DNA from: Pseudomonas sp. S31
Lineage (GTDB): Bacteria > Pseudomonadota > Gammaproteobacteria > Pseudomonadales > Pseudomonadaceae
Direction: 5' to 3'
DNA length: 41,076 nucleotides
Assembly: GCF_016648105.1 (NCBI RefSeq)
Contig: NZ_JACVVE010000047.1
Span: 1-41,076 of the forward strand
Made by a program: the position numbers and the translations under genes. Below, in pieces: positions 24,037-31,961 of the stretch (positions are counted from its first letter, which is position 1; each line of letters opens with the position of its first letter). The notes beneath the pieces are model-generated. The model made no database searches and was not told the DNA's origin. It saw nothing but the letters and a program-made list of their open reading frames with translations.

Positions 24037-24444
24037 TCAGTGGCGGTGACGACGGTGCTTGTGCTTGTGGCTGCTGCCGCTGCTGCGGTTGTTGTCACCT
24101 ACGTGGTTGCCCAGGGCACCACCGGCCGCGCCGCCCAGGCCGGCACCGAGGGTGGAGCCGGTCGAGCCACCGACCGCGCCGCCCAGCAGCGAGCCACCGG
24201 CCGAGCCCAGGCCACCGCCGATGGCGGCTTCTGTACGATTGCCCTTGCGCGCGCCCACGGCGCTACCGGCGGCGCCACCCAGGCCAGCGCCGATGGCCGC
24301 GCCGGTCTTGCCGCCCATGGATTGGCCAACGATGTTGCCCAGCGCCCCCCCCAGGCCACCGCCAATGGCGGCGGTACCGTCACCGGCGAAAGCGCCTTGG
24401 CACAGCAGCAGGCCAAGGGCAAGGGAAGGCAAAGTCAGACGCAT
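24037..24444 (-). CDS. Glycine-zipper exported protein with His/Arg-rich tail
   Basis: This 135-residue protein has a signal peptide (MRLTLPSLALGLLLCQGAFAG, cleavage near residue 20). A glycine-zipper region with many GxxxG steps follows (GGGLGGALGNIVGQSMGG, GAGLGGAAGSAVGARKG, GGGLGSAGGSLLGGAVGG, GAGLGGAAGGALGNHVG), and it ends in SSHKHKHRRHRH. Three to four repeats of about 30 residues are visible. Such proteins pack into the outer membrane or periplasm; the basic histidine tail could bind metal or nucleic acid. It is followed upstream by two other small His-rich or metal-related envelope genes. Confidence 0.8.
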   Translation of the reverse strand: MRLTLPSLALGLLLCQGAFAGDGTAAIGGGLGGALGNIVGQSMGGKTGAAIGAGLGGAAGSAVGARKGNRTEAAIGGGLGSAGGSLLGGAVGGSTGSTLGAGLGGAAGGALGNHVGDNNRSSGSSHKHKHRRHRH

Positions 24445-24494
24445 GATATGAACCTCAGAGGAATCATCGGGTAAAGGTGGGTTGGAAAGACGCT

Positions 24495-24671
24495 TCAGCG
24501 GTGATAACGATCACGGTACTGACGGTCGTCATCGTCGCGATCGTGGCGGCGGTGATGACGGTCGCCACGGTCGTGGTCACGCCATCCATCGTCGTCGTGG
24601 TGGTGGTGATAGCAACCTGCGGTGAGCAGGACCGCGGCGAGTAGGGTAAGGCTGGCAAACGACTTGATCAC
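24495..24671 (-). CDS. His/Asp-rich small lipoprotein
   Basis: A GTG start at 24671 with AAGGA 8 bases upstream gives a 58-residue protein: VIKSFASLTLLAAVLLTAGC, a complete lipoprotein signal with lipobox LTAGC, then YHHHHDDDGW and a tail made almost only of His, Asp and Arg (HHRRHDRDDDDR). The mature part should be disordered and may chelate Ni, Co, Cu or Zn in the periplasm. A longer frame upstream (ATG 24752) reads unlike a signal peptide and has no ribosome site, so it was not used. Confidence 0.7.
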   Translation of the reverse strand: MIKSFASLTLLAAVLLTAGCYHHHHDDDGWRDHDRGDRHHRRHDRDDDDRQYRDRYHR

Positions 24672-24861
24672 GATATAGGTCCTTGATCCGCAACGGTTTA
24701 CGGGACACTCACTGAGACTGGAATCGATCCATTTGGTTTCCTGGGCGCGCAAGAATTTCTGACGCCAGCGATAAGCGGCGCTACTTCGGCGAAGGTATCG
24801 GAAGGAGATGCAACAGGCTTGGGGCCGCCAAGCAGGGCGGCCCCAAGCGTCGAGGAGGCGA

Positions 24862-25164
24862 TCAGGAGGCTGGGTGGATGGCGAGAATCACGCCGTTGGT
24901 GATCTGCACCAGCACGTAGTGGTCACCCATGCGCACCCAGTGGCTTTCTTTCTCGGGTGCCGGCAGGCCCTTGGCCTTCCAGTCGGCGATGGCCTGGTCG
25001 TCGCGCTTGTACTGGTCGGGGGCCTTGTCACCGACCTTGACTTCGCGGTTGTGGGTTTCCGGGCCCTCGATGCTCTCCACAGGGGAGGAGGCTGCTGAGG
25101 CGGTCATGGGCAGCACGGGCAAGGTGGCAAGCAGCAGGGCGGGCAACAGGGCGAGCGGTCGCAT
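24862..25164 (-). CDS. RcnB-family periplasmic protein
   Basis: This 100-residue protein has a signal peptide (MRPLALLPALLLATLPVLPM, ending ASAAS) and an RcnB-like domain: VKVGDKAPDQYKRDDQAIAD, then SHWVRMGDHYVLVQITNGVILA. RcnB proteins take part in nickel/cobalt homeostasis, though many paralogues have other or unknown roles. AAGGAA precedes ATG 25164. It is in the same direction as the His-rich lipoprotein and the glycine-zipper protein. Confidence 0.82.
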   Translation of the reverse strand: MRPLALLPALLLATLPVLPMTASAASSPVESIEGPETHNREVKVGDKAPDQYKRDDQAIADWKAKGLPAPEKESHWVRMGDHYVLVQITNGVILAIHPAS

Positions 25165-25278
25165 GGCGTTTCCTTGTGCAGTGGTAGGTCTTCTTGCGAC
25201 AGCGCAGGACGCGTGACAATTCACTCCGATTGCCCAGCAGTGCTAGAGTCGCGTTCTTTTTCATACCGAGGGTTGAAC

Positions 25279-25629
25279 ATGCGAGCGATCGTGCCGATGG
25301 CCGTAGTACTGATGCTGGCCGGTTGTGCTTCAGCGACCATGGATACGGCGCGCGGCGGCAAGCCGACGGCGCAGCTCGACTCGCAGAAGGACCCTGAATT
25401 GGTCGCCCAGTGCATTCAGTACAGCTGGCAGGATGAAGGGCGCTTCGGTGTCGACGCCAGCGGCTACCTGCAGCCTCGCGACCAAGGGGGGCTGACCGTC
25501 TACACCCGTGGCGCCGAGTCGTTCGTCGACGTCTACCCACAAGCCGGCGGCACCCATGTCGACTACTACGCCAAGCAGAACGACGGCGTGGCCCTGCAAC
25601 GCCGCGCCGCCGCCGCGACCTGCCTGTAA
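25279..25629 (+). CDS. Small lipoprotein of unknown function
   Basis: This 116-residue protein has a lipoprotein signal (MRAIVPMAVVLMLAGC, lipobox MLAGC) and a mature part with a cysteine pair (AQCIQYSW and the C-terminal AATCL) that could form a disulfide. The middle (FGVDASGYLQPRDQGGLTVY) looks beta-rich. ATG 25279 has GAGGG 6-10 bases upstream. It is convergent with the SDR gene, 15 bases apart. No family recognised. Confidence 0.72.
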   Translation: MRAIVPMAVVLMLAGCASATMDTARGGKPTAQLDSQKDPELVAQCIQYSWQDEGRFGVDASGYLQPRDQGGLTVYTRGAESFVDVYPQAGGTHVDYYAKQNDGVALQRRAAAATCL

Positions 25630-25644
25630 GGCGCGGCTGCTACC

Positions 25645-26412
25645 TCAGGACAGATAGCCACCGTCGACGTTGAGCGCGGTGCCGGTGGTGTAGCTGGACG
25701 CATCGCTGGCCAGGTACAGCACCGCGCCGGCCATCTCTTCGGGCGCGGCCACGCGCTTGAGCGGGATCTGCTGCAGCGCGGCATTGAGAATGGCGTCGTT
25801 CTTCACCAGGGCCGAGGCGAACTTGGTGTCGGTCAGACCCGGCAGCAGCGCGTTGCAGCGGATACCGAACTGCGCGCACTCCTTGGCGAACACCTTGGTC
25901 ATGTTGATCACCGCAGCCTTGGTCACCGAATAGATGCCCTGGAAGTGGCCGGGTGACACGCCGTTGATCGACGCCACGTTGATGATGCTACCGCCGCCGT
26001 GCTCGCGCATCAGCTTGCCGGCCTCCACCGACATGAAGAAATAGCCGCGGATGTTCACGTCCACGGTCTTCTGGAAGGCGCCTGGGTCGGTGTCCAGCAC
26101 GTTGCAGAATTGCGGGTTGGTGGCGGCATTGTTGACCAGGATGTCCAAGCGCCCGAACTGCTCGCGGATGGCGCCGAATACCTGCTGGATCTGCTCCAGC
26201 TCGCCGATGTGGCAGGCCAGCGCGGTAGCCTTGCCGCCGGCGGCGATGATCGCGTCGGCCACGTGCTGGCAGCCTTCGAGCTTGCGACTGGAGACGATCA
26301 CATGGGCGCCCTGCTGGGCCAACAGGTGGGCGATGGCCTCGCCGATGCCGCGGCTGGCGCCGGAGACGAAGGCGATCTTGCCATCGAGGTCGAACAGGTG
26401 GGTCTTGGACAT
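25645..26412 (-). CDS. Short-chain dehydrogenase/reductase
   Basis: This 255-residue classical SDR has the NAD(P) motif SGASRGIGEAIAHLLAQQG (about 17-36), the NNAA motif, the catalytic serine in INVASINGVSPGHF, the YSVTK pair (Tyr/Lys) and a C-terminal GTALNVDGGYLS. It lies 32 bases downstream of the phosphotransferase gene with AAGGAA as ribosome site, so the two form an operon. In related clusters such an SDR acts on a hydroxyacyl-CoA or hydroxy acid. Substrate not determined. Confidence 0.9.
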   Translation of the reverse strand: MSKTHLFDLDGKIAFVSGASRGIGEAIAHLLAQQGAHVIVSSRKLEGCQHVADAIIAAGGKATALACHIGELEQIQQVFGAIREQFGRLDILVNNAATNPQFCNVLDTDPGAFQKTVDVNIRGYFFMSVEAGKLMREHGGGSIINVASINGVSPGHFQGIYSVTKAAVINMTKVFAKECAQFGIRCNALLPGLTDTKFASALVKNDAILNAALQQIPLKRVAAPEEMAGAVLYLASDASSYTTGTALNVDGGYLS

Positions 26413-26444
26413 GCGGTGTTCCTTGTCGGTCGTCGGGGCGGTTG

Positions 26445-27512
26445 TCAGAGCACGGACTTGTCGATGACCTGCAGGGTCATCTGCTCGAGCAAGCGGTTCA
26501 TGTGGATGAACTGGGCGAAGCGCTTGTCCTGGGTCTGGCCGTGGTAGTAGCGGTAGTAGATCTGCTGGACGATGCCGGCCAGACGGAACAGGCCGTAGCA
26601 ATAGTAGTAGTCGAAATTGTCCAGGCCGATGCCGGCGCGCTCGGCGTAGTGGTCGACGAACTGGCGGCGGGTCAGCATGCCCGGTGCGTTGCTGGGCTGG
26701 CGGCGCATCAGTTGCACTGCAGGTGGGTCGGTCGCCTCGATCCAGTAGGCCAGGCTGTTGCCCAGGTCCATCAGCGGGTCACCGATCGTCGCCATTTCCC
26801 AATCCAGCACGCCGATGATGCGCATGGGGTTTTCGGCATCGAGGATGACATTGTCGAAGCGGTAGTCGTTGTGCACGATGCCCGGGCGCGGGTGGTCGGC
26901 CGGCATCTTCTCGCGCAGCCAGGCCATCACCTGTTCCCAGGCCGGGGCATCCGGGGTCATGGCCTTGCCATAGCGGCTGCTCCAGCCTTCGATCTGGCGC
27001 TGCACGTAGCCTTCGGGCTTGCCCAGGTCGGCCAGGCCGCAAGCCTGGTAATCGACCTGGTGCAACTGCACCAGGCGTTCGATGAAGCTCTTGCACAGGC
27101 TTTCGGTGCGCATGGCATCCAGGCCGAGTTCGGCGGGAATGTCCGAGCGCAGGATCACGCCCTTGACCCGCTCCATGACATAGAACTCGCTGCCGATCAC
27201 CGCGCGGTCGGTACAGTGCACGTAAGCCTTGGGGCAGTAGGGGAAGCCGCTGTTGAGCTGGTTGAGGATGCGAAACTCCCGGCCCATGTCGTGCGCCGAC
27301 TTGGCCTTTTCGCCGAAAGGCGGGCGGCGCAGCACGAATTCACGGTCCGGGTAGGCCACCAGGTAGGTCAGGTTGGAAGCACCCCCGGGGAACTGACTGA
27401 TGCCTGGCGTGCCCGCAAGCCCGGCGATGCTGGCCTTGAGAAAGGCGTCGACGGCCTGCGCATCGAGTTCTTCGCCGGGGCGTACCTGGGTGGACGAGTC
27501 GGTGAGCGTCAT
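26445..27512 (-). CDS. APH-family kinase, ACAD10/11 and LvaA-like
   Basis: This 355-residue protein belongs to the aminoglycoside-phosphotransferase fold but to the branch found with acyl-CoA enzymes. It has the nucleotide region FPGGASNLTYLVAYPDREFVLRRPP, the catalytic loop IVHNDYRFDNVIL and the metal motif VLDWEMATIGDPLMDLG. LvaA of P. putida and the N-terminal domains of mammalian ACAD10/11 phosphorylate 4-hydroxyacyl-CoA. The pairing with an SDR and an SCP2 protein points to fatty or hydroxy acid metabolism rather than antibiotic resistance. First gene of a two-gene operon. Confidence 0.87.
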   Translation of the reverse strand: MTLTDSSTQVRPGEELDAQAVDAFLKASIAGLAGTPGISQFPGGASNLTYLVAYPDREFVLRRPPFGEKAKSAHDMGREFRILNQLNSGFPYCPKAYVHCTDRAVIGSEFYVMERVKGVILRSDIPAELGLDAMRTESLCKSFIERLVQLHQVDYQACGLADLGKPEGYVQRQIEGWSSRYGKAMTPDAPAWEQVMAWLREKMPADHPRPGIVHNDYRFDNVILDAENPMRIIGVLDWEMATIGDPLMDLGNSLAYWIEATDPPAVQLMRRQPSNAPGMLTRRQFVDHYAERAGIGLDNFDYYYCYGLFRLAGIVQQIYYRYYHGQTQDKRFAQFIHMNRLLEQMTLQVIDKSVL

Positions 27513-27656
27513 GCGTTTTCCTTATTATCTGTCGCAAGGACTATTGGCTAATCTAATGGGCTGAGTCGGCTGGAACAAGCGTGCCAGCGCCCTATAGGCG
27601 AGGGTGTTGCCCACCGATCAACTGCCCTGATGACGCCCTTGGCCTGCAGGCGAAAA

Positions 27657-27685
27657 AAAACCGAAGCCACCCGGGCTTCGGTTTT
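27657..27685 (-). terminator. Rho-independent terminator of the SCP2 gene
   Basis: A 12-bp stem (27657-27668 / 27674-27685) with a 5-base loop is followed on the minus strand by a run of eight U. It lies 24 bases after the SCP2 stop. T-rich ends on both sides make it able to work in both directions. Confidence 0.9.
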
Positions 27686-27709
27686 CGTATCGCTCGACAG
27701 GCCCGCCAC

Positions 27710-28027
27710 TCAGGCCGGGAACAGCTCGCTCAGCTTCATCGACAGCATCATGTCGCCTTCGACACGCAGCTTGCCGCTCATGAATGCCTGCATGCCGTCG
27801 GTCTCGCCGCTGACGATGCCCTTGAGGGTCTCGCTGTCCATTACCAGGGTGCAGTTGGCATCCGGGTTTTCGCCTTCCTGCAGGTCGCAGGTGCCGTCCT
27901 TGACGATCAGCGCGTAGTGCTTGTCTTCGTCGGTGACATTGAAGCCGAACACCAGGTCCAGGCCGGCGGCAGCGGATGGGTTGAACTTCTCTTGCATCTT
28001 CTTAACGGCATCAGCTACGGAGGTCAT
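27710..28027 (-). CDS. SCP2 sterol-carrier-domain protein
   Basis: This 105-residue protein is a single SCP2 domain: LDLVFGFNVTDEDKHYALIV, NCTLVMDSETLKGIVSGETD and AFMSGKLRVEGDMMLSMKLS are the usual conserved strands and helices. SCP2 proteins bind acyl chains or acyl-CoA. It lies in a conserved-looking group between the kinase/SDR pair and the phosphatase, consistent with a lipid-related pathway. No signal peptide. Confidence 0.92.
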   Translation of the reverse strand: MTSVADAVKKMQEKFNPSAAAGLDLVFGFNVTDEDKHYALIVKDGTCDLQEGENPDANCTLVMDSETLKGIVSGETDGMQAFMSGKLRVEGDMMLSMKLSELFPA

Positions 28028-28082
28028 GGTGCATTCCTTATAGAGTGGTTTTCACGTCCCCGCGGGGACACAACAGGCCGGG

Positions 28083-28793
28083 TCATCGGTAGGTGATGAG
28101 CTCCGGCGCCCTCAACAGCTGCACATGGGCCTGGCTGTTGAAGGTGGCCAGGGACACGTCGCGACCACGGAATTTCAGCTGGCTGAGCGACGTGTTGATG
28201 ATCTGCCAGTTCAGCGCGAAGGCCTGGCTGGGGGTGATACGGGTGACCAGGTGGAGCAGGGCGGCAATGGTACCGCCGGAGGTGAAGATGGCAATGTTGT
28301 CGCCACTGCCGGCCTGATCCAGCACCCGCAGCAGGCCAGCCTCGACCCGGCCGGTGAAGGCCTCCCAGGTTTCCAGGCCTTCGCCCGGGTGCTGGCCGTC
28401 GTGCCAGCGCTGCACCATCAGTGCGAACAGGCGCTGGAACTCGCTGCGGTGCTGCGCGCCGTTGCGCAGGATATGCAGCGCGTCGGGCTCATCCTCCAGC
28501 AGGGCCGGGGCCAAGGCCCGGACCACGCCGTCGGCGTCGAATTCATTGAACGCCGGCTCGGTCTCGATCGCCGGGGCCGCGCAGCCCGAGGCTTGCATGG
28601 CCTGCAGGGTGAGGCGTGCGGTGTCCTGTTGACGCCGCAGGTTGCCGGCCAGGCAACGATCCAGGCGAACCCCTAGCTGCGCCAGGTGCTCGCCCAGGGC
28701 GTGGCTCTGGCGCGCCCCAATGGCCGACAGGACGTCGTAGTCCTCGGCGCCGAAGGAGGCTTGGCCATGGCGGATCAGGTACAGGTTGCCCAC
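28083..28793 (-). CDS. Histidine phosphatase (phosphoglycerate-mutase-like)
   Basis: This 236-residue protein starts with the RHG signature LYLIRHGQASFG (R8, H9, G10), has LRRQQDTARLTLQ as the second phosphate-binding arginine region, the acidic stretch FNEFDADGVV and the second catalytic histidine position around IAIFTSGGTIAALL. In this last motif the residue usually written as H (SHGG) is Ser-Gly-Gly preceded by Thr, so the second histidine appears to be missing. It could remove phosphate from the product of the neighbouring kinase, which is inference. Upstream of SCP2 in the same direction. Confidence 0.85.
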   Translation of the reverse strand: MGNLYLIRHGQASFGAEDYDVLSAIGARQSHALGEHLAQLGVRLDRCLAGNLRRQQDTARLTLQAMQASGCAAPAIETEPAFNEFDADGVVRALAPALLEDEPDALHILRNGAQHRSEFQRLFALMVQRWHDGQHPGEGLETWEAFTGRVEAGLLRVLDQAGSGDNIAIFTSGGTIAALLHLVTRITPSQAFALNWQIINTSLSQLKFRGRDVSLATFNSQAHVQLLRAPELITYR

Positions 28794-28989
28794 GAAAGTG
28801 TCCGGCGCAGTAAGGTTGATGCGAGGTTAGGATGCCCCACCCAGGCTGTCAACGAAAAAACATACAAGCGTTTGAAAAGGTTGTTTGAACTGTGTTGCGA
28901 GCATTTGCGCCGGCTGGCAGGGTCATCGGCGCACCGGTATGCTTGCAACAGTTTCGCGCCGTGCAGGCGCTGTCTATCAAGGAGTCAAC

Positions 28990-30015
28990 GTGGAGTTTCT
29001 TGCCGAATACGCAAGCTTTCTGGCCAAAACCGCCACCCTGGTGATTGCCATCCTGGTGGTGCTCTCCGCCATCGTCGGCATGCGTGGCAAGGGCCGGCGC
29101 AAGCCGGGTGGGCAGTTGCAGGTCACCCGTCTCAACGAGTTCTACAAGGAGCTGCGCCAGCGCCTGGAGTCGGGCCTGCTCGACAAGGCCCAGCTCAAGG
29201 CCCTGCGCAAGCAGCAGGCCAAGGCGGAAAAACAGCAGAAGAAGGGCAAGGGCAAGGCCGAGGAGAAGGCCCGGGTGTTCGTGCTCGACTTCGACGGCGA
29301 CATCAAGGCCTCTGCTACCGAGAGCCTGCGCAACGAGATCACCGCACTGCTGACCCTGGCTACCCCACGTGACGAAGTGGTGCTGCGCCTCGAGAGCGGT
29401 GGTGGTCTGGTGCACAGCTACGGCCTGGCCGCCTCGCAATTGGCGCGTATCCGCCAGGCCGGCATCCCGCTGACGGTGTGCATCGACAAGGTCGCGGCCA
29501 GCGGCGGCTACATGATGGCCTGTATCGGCGAGAAGATCGTCAGCGCGCCGTTCGCGGTGCTCGGTTCCATCGGCGTGGTGGCGCAATTGCCCAACGTCAA
29601 CCGCTTGCTGAAGAAGCACGACATCGACTTCGAGGTACTGACCGCGGGTGAGTACAAGCGCACCCTCACCGTGTTTGGCGAAAACACCGAGAAGGGCCGG
29701 GAGAAGTTCCAGGAAGACCTCGACGTCACCCATCAGCTGTTCAAGGACTTCGTCAGCCGCTATCGCCCGCAATTGCACATCGATGAAGTGGCCACTGGCG
29801 AAGTGTGGTTGGGCGTGGCTGCGCTCAACCGCAAACTGGTGGACGAGCTGCGTACCAGCGACGAATACCTGAGCGATCGCGCCCGCGAGGCCAACCTGTT
29901 CCACCTGCACTACGCCGAGCGCAAGAGCCTGCAGGAGCGGATCGGCGTGGCGGCGAGCGGCACCGTGGAGAACACCTTGGTCAGCCTCTGGAGCAAATTC
30001 GGCCGCTTGCGCTAA
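28990..30015 (+). CDS. sohB: SohB-family membrane serine protease
   Basis: This 341-residue protein starts at GTG 28990, with AAGGAG 6 bases before it. It has an N-terminal anchor (about residues 10-30), a charged Lys/Glu/Gln-rich linker (about 42-93), and a Clp/crotonase-fold protease domain with the nucleophile in KVAASGGYMMA (S171) and the general-base lysine in AGEYKRTL (K223), the Ser-Lys dyad of the SppA/SohB (S49) family. It probably cleaves membrane-embedded or signal peptides from the periplasmic side. Divergent from the phosphatase. Confidence 0.92.
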   Translation: MEFLAEYASFLAKTATLVIAILVVLSAIVGMRGKGRRKPGGQLQVTRLNEFYKELRQRLESGLLDKAQLKALRKQQAKAEKQQKKGKGKAEEKARVFVLDFDGDIKASATESLRNEITALLTLATPRDEVVLRLESGGGLVHSYGLAASQLARIRQAGIPLTVCIDKVAASGGYMMACIGEKIVSAPFAVLGSIGVVAQLPNVNRLLKKHDIDFEVLTAGEYKRTLTVFGENTEKGREKFQEDLDVTHQLFKDFVSRYRPQLHIDEVATGEVWLGVAALNRKLVDELRTSDEYLSDRAREANLFHLHYAERKSLQERIGVAASGTVENTLVSLWSKFGRLR

Positions 30016-30053
30016 CACCTTGAACCTCTTGAAGATTTTTTTAAATCAGGGGG

Positions 30054-30082
30054 TTGCAAGGTTGTTCGAATGCAGACATAAT
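30054..30082 (+). promoter_or_regulatory. tRNA-Cys promoter
   Basis: TTGCAA (30054-30059), a 17-base spacer and CATAAT (30077-30082) form a good sigma-70 promoter. About 80 bases of leader separate it from the tRNA. Confidence 0.65.
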
Positions 30083-30168
30083 GGCGCCCATCGAAACGCA
30101 GCGAACTTTGAAAAAGGTTCAGTGTTTCAAGGAGATAGCAAAGCGCAAGCAGCTAGATCCGACTTTGA

Positions 30169-30242
30169 GGCCGAGTAGCAAAGTGGTTATGCTCCGGATT
30201 GCAAATCCGTCTACGCCGGTTCGATTCCGACCTCGGCCTCCA
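30169..30242 (+). tRNA. tRNA-Cys (anticodon GCA)
   Basis: A 74-base cloverleaf is complete: acceptor arm GGCCGAG (30169-30175) pairs with CTCGGCC (30232-30238), discriminator T, encoded CCA (30240-30242), anticodon GCA at 30201-30203 in loop TTGCAAA, and the T-arm with GGTTCGATTCC. It is followed by a terminator and by a phage integrase on the opposite strand. Its 3' end is the likely prophage attachment site; the gene is intact, as is usual when the phage carries the matching 3' part. Confidence 0.96.
30219..30242. other. Probable attL core (3' end of tRNA-Cys)
   Basis: The integrase stop is only 97 bases from the tRNA 3' end, the standard arrangement for tyrosine-recombinase phages using a tRNA 3' half as attachment site. 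The matching second copy was not found within this window, so attR should lie to the right. Core limits are a guess. Confidence 0.5.
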
Positions 30243-30252
30243 TATTCGAAAG

Positions 30253-30285
30253 CCCCGCAGATTAACGTCTGCGGGGTTTTTCTTT
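30253..30285 (+). terminator. Rho-independent terminator after tRNA-Cys
   Basis: CCCCGCAGA (30253-30261) pairs perfectly with TCTGCGGGG (30268-30276) over a 6-base loop and is followed by TTTTTCTTT. It ends the tRNA transcript 10 bases after CCA. It lies within the presumed phage side of the attachment site. Confidence 0.92.
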
Positions 30286-30338
30286 GTGGGTCGGAAAAGC
30301 CAAGAGTTCCGAAACAAAAAGCATGGAGTTCCGAAACT

Positions 30339-31391
30339 TCAGCCTTTGGAGGGCTTCGCGATGGCGCCGACGCGGCGGTAAACGCGCTCGGTGATCCCCT
30401 CTTTCGAATGCCCCAGCAGCACGCTTGCATCGCTCAGATCGTTGATCTCCGACGCCGCCTTCGGTCGGATGTCGCGGAACTGGAACTGGGCGATTCGATT
30501 GGCCAGGTCCGGCTTCTTCTCGACCTCGGCCTTCACCCTGGCATCCTCTCGGGCATCTGCCCATCGGTTGCGCAACATCGGCCAGCTCATGCGCTTGCCG
30601 TGCTCATTGATGATGAAGAACGGCGAAAGGTGCTCGCTCGTCCTGCGCATGATTCGCTCGAGCAGCTGGCCCAGGCTGTTCTTCACCCCGTCCACCTCCA
30701 AGACGATCCTCAGTCGCTTGCCGGTCTTGCCTTGGCTGACCAGCAGGTAGATCCCCTCTATATCGTCCTTTCGCATGGACAGCACGTCCGACGGCCGCTG
30801 GCCGGTCAGATACGCCAGGTCCATCGCGTCCTTCAGCTCCGGTGGAGCCTCCTCATACACCGCCTGCCATACCGTTTCGTTGGCGTAGTAGTCGCGCGGT
30901 TTCTCCTTGTTTTTCCTCACGCCCAGGCACGGGTTGTCCCGGGTGGTCAGCCCCCATTCCCTGGCTGTGTTGAATACGTGGGAGAACAGGGCGATTTCCC
31001 TGTTCGCCCTGGTCTTCGCCGAACGCGAGTCGCGGTACTGGGCGATCATCGCTGGCGTGATGGCGTCGATTGGCGCCGAGTCGAACACGGCGCGCAGCTG
31101 CTTGAGCTCGTAGATGTTGTCCTTTTGGGTTCTGGCGGCCTTGCCCGGGATGATCTTCAGCAGGTACTCGTCGAAGATCCCCTTCATCGTCGTCAGCTCG
31201 GCCGGGGTGGCCTTGGCTTCGAAGTCGGCCCATTTCAGCTTGGCCTGCACCAGGTCGGTACCGAGAGGGATTTCCTTGCCGGCCTGGTCGCGGTAGTAGT
31301 ACCCCACCCACACTTTTCCGTTCTTCCTGGTGCGCTTTCGTCGGTACATGCCCGGCGGCAGGTCGCGGTTCTCGGTACTTCTGGGTCGCAT
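30339..31391 (-). CDS. int: Phage tyrosine recombinase (integrase)
   Basis: This 350-residue protein has an N-terminal arm-binding part (RRKRTRKNGKVWVGYYYRDQ), a SAM-like core-binding domain (about 65-160) and a catalytic domain with R199 in LTGQRPSD, K222 in SQGKTGK, the box II RDIRPKAAS (R306..R309, with Arg in place of the more common His), H328 in LLGHSKEG and the nucleophile Y338 in ERVYRR. It should integrate and excise the prophage at tRNA-Cys. One base separates its ATG from the stop of the DUF4224 gene, so the two are coupled. Confidence 0.95.
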   Translation of the reverse strand: MRPRSTENRDLPPGMYRRKRTRKNGKVWVGYYYRDQAGKEIPLGTDLVQAKLKWADFEAKATPAELTTMKGIFDEYLLKIIPGKAARTQKDNIYELKQLRAVFDSAPIDAITPAMIAQYRDSRSAKTRANREIALFSHVFNTAREWGLTTRDNPCLGVRKNKEKPRDYYANETVWQAVYEEAPPELKDAMDLAYLTGQRPSDVLSMRKDDIEGIYLLVSQGKTGKRLRIVLEVDGVKNSLGQLLERIMRRTSEHLSPFFIINEHGKRMSWPMLRNRWADAREDARVKAEVEKKPDLANRIAQFQFRDIRPKAASEINDLSDASVLLGHSKEGITERVYRRVGAIAKPSKG

Positions 31392-31392
31392 T

Positions 31393-31638
31393 TCACTTTA
31401 CTCGGGAGAAATCAGGGGTCCAGGCTGGCGCCGGGGGCGGGGCTGCAGCGACCGGCACGGTGTCGATCACCACGCCGCTGAGCTTCTGGCGGGCGTACTG
31501 GCGGCCAACCAGTGGCCGGCCGCCGCGGCTCTCGACGAAGTGCCAGCCTTTTTCTGTGAGCCAACGGCGCTGCCACGCCCGGGGTTTGTAGCCGGTGATC
31601 ACCACCAGCTCTTCGTCCGAAAGGATCTCGGTTTCCAT
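31393..31638 (-). CDS. DUF4224 protein, likely excisionase-like
   Basis: This 81-residue protein matches the DUF4224 pattern: LSDEELVVITGYKPRAWQRR, LTEKGWHFVESRGGRPLVGR and YARQKLSG. Such proteins are coded just upstream of phage integrases and have a small winged-helix appearance, suggesting control of integration direction. GGAGA precedes the ATG by 8-12 bases. It overlaps operon-like with the integrase gene. Confidence 0.85.
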   Translation of the reverse strand: METEILSDEELVVITGYKPRAWQRRWLTEKGWHFVESRGGRPLVGRQYARQKLSGVVIDTVPVAAAPPPAPAWTPDFSRVK

Positions 31639-31677
31639 GGGATGGTCTCCACGCCGCCGGTGGCGGCAGGTTGGTGG

Positions 31678-31905
31678 TCAGTATTCGCCTTCGGTGATGG
31701 AGTGCTCGACTGATTGCGATCGAGCGTCAGCCGCTCCCATGAAGACTTGGTTCAGAGCGGTGTCCTGAAGAGCGCCGACTGCATCAGTGCCTTCGTCGTC
31801 TTCGCCGAGGACGGGAAGCGCTTGGTGGCGGATCAGGTCGATACCCACGCCTTCGGGCACATCGAAGCGGGTGATGACTGTGGAGGTCACGGTGATGATT
31901 GGCAT
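31678..31905 (-). CDS. Small phage hypothetical protein
   Basis: This 75-residue acidic protein begins MPIITVTSTVITRFDVPEGV and is rich in Asp, Glu and Gln toward the C-terminus. GGAGAG lies about 9 bases before the ATG. It fits the leftward early operon between its neighbours. No family recognised. Confidence 0.6.
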   Translation of the reverse strand: MPIITVTSTVITRFDVPEGVGIDLIRHQALPVLGEDDEGTDAVGALQDTALNQVFMGAADARSQSVEHSITEGEY

Positions 31906-31961
31906 GGCAATAGCTCTCCATGCCCGCGCATGTCGGCGGGCTTGAGTTGTAGGAGGAGGGG

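Noticed and set aside
26445..27512. Aminoglycoside resistance gene
   Set aside because: The sequence is of the ACAD10/11-LvaA branch and the context is acyl metabolism.
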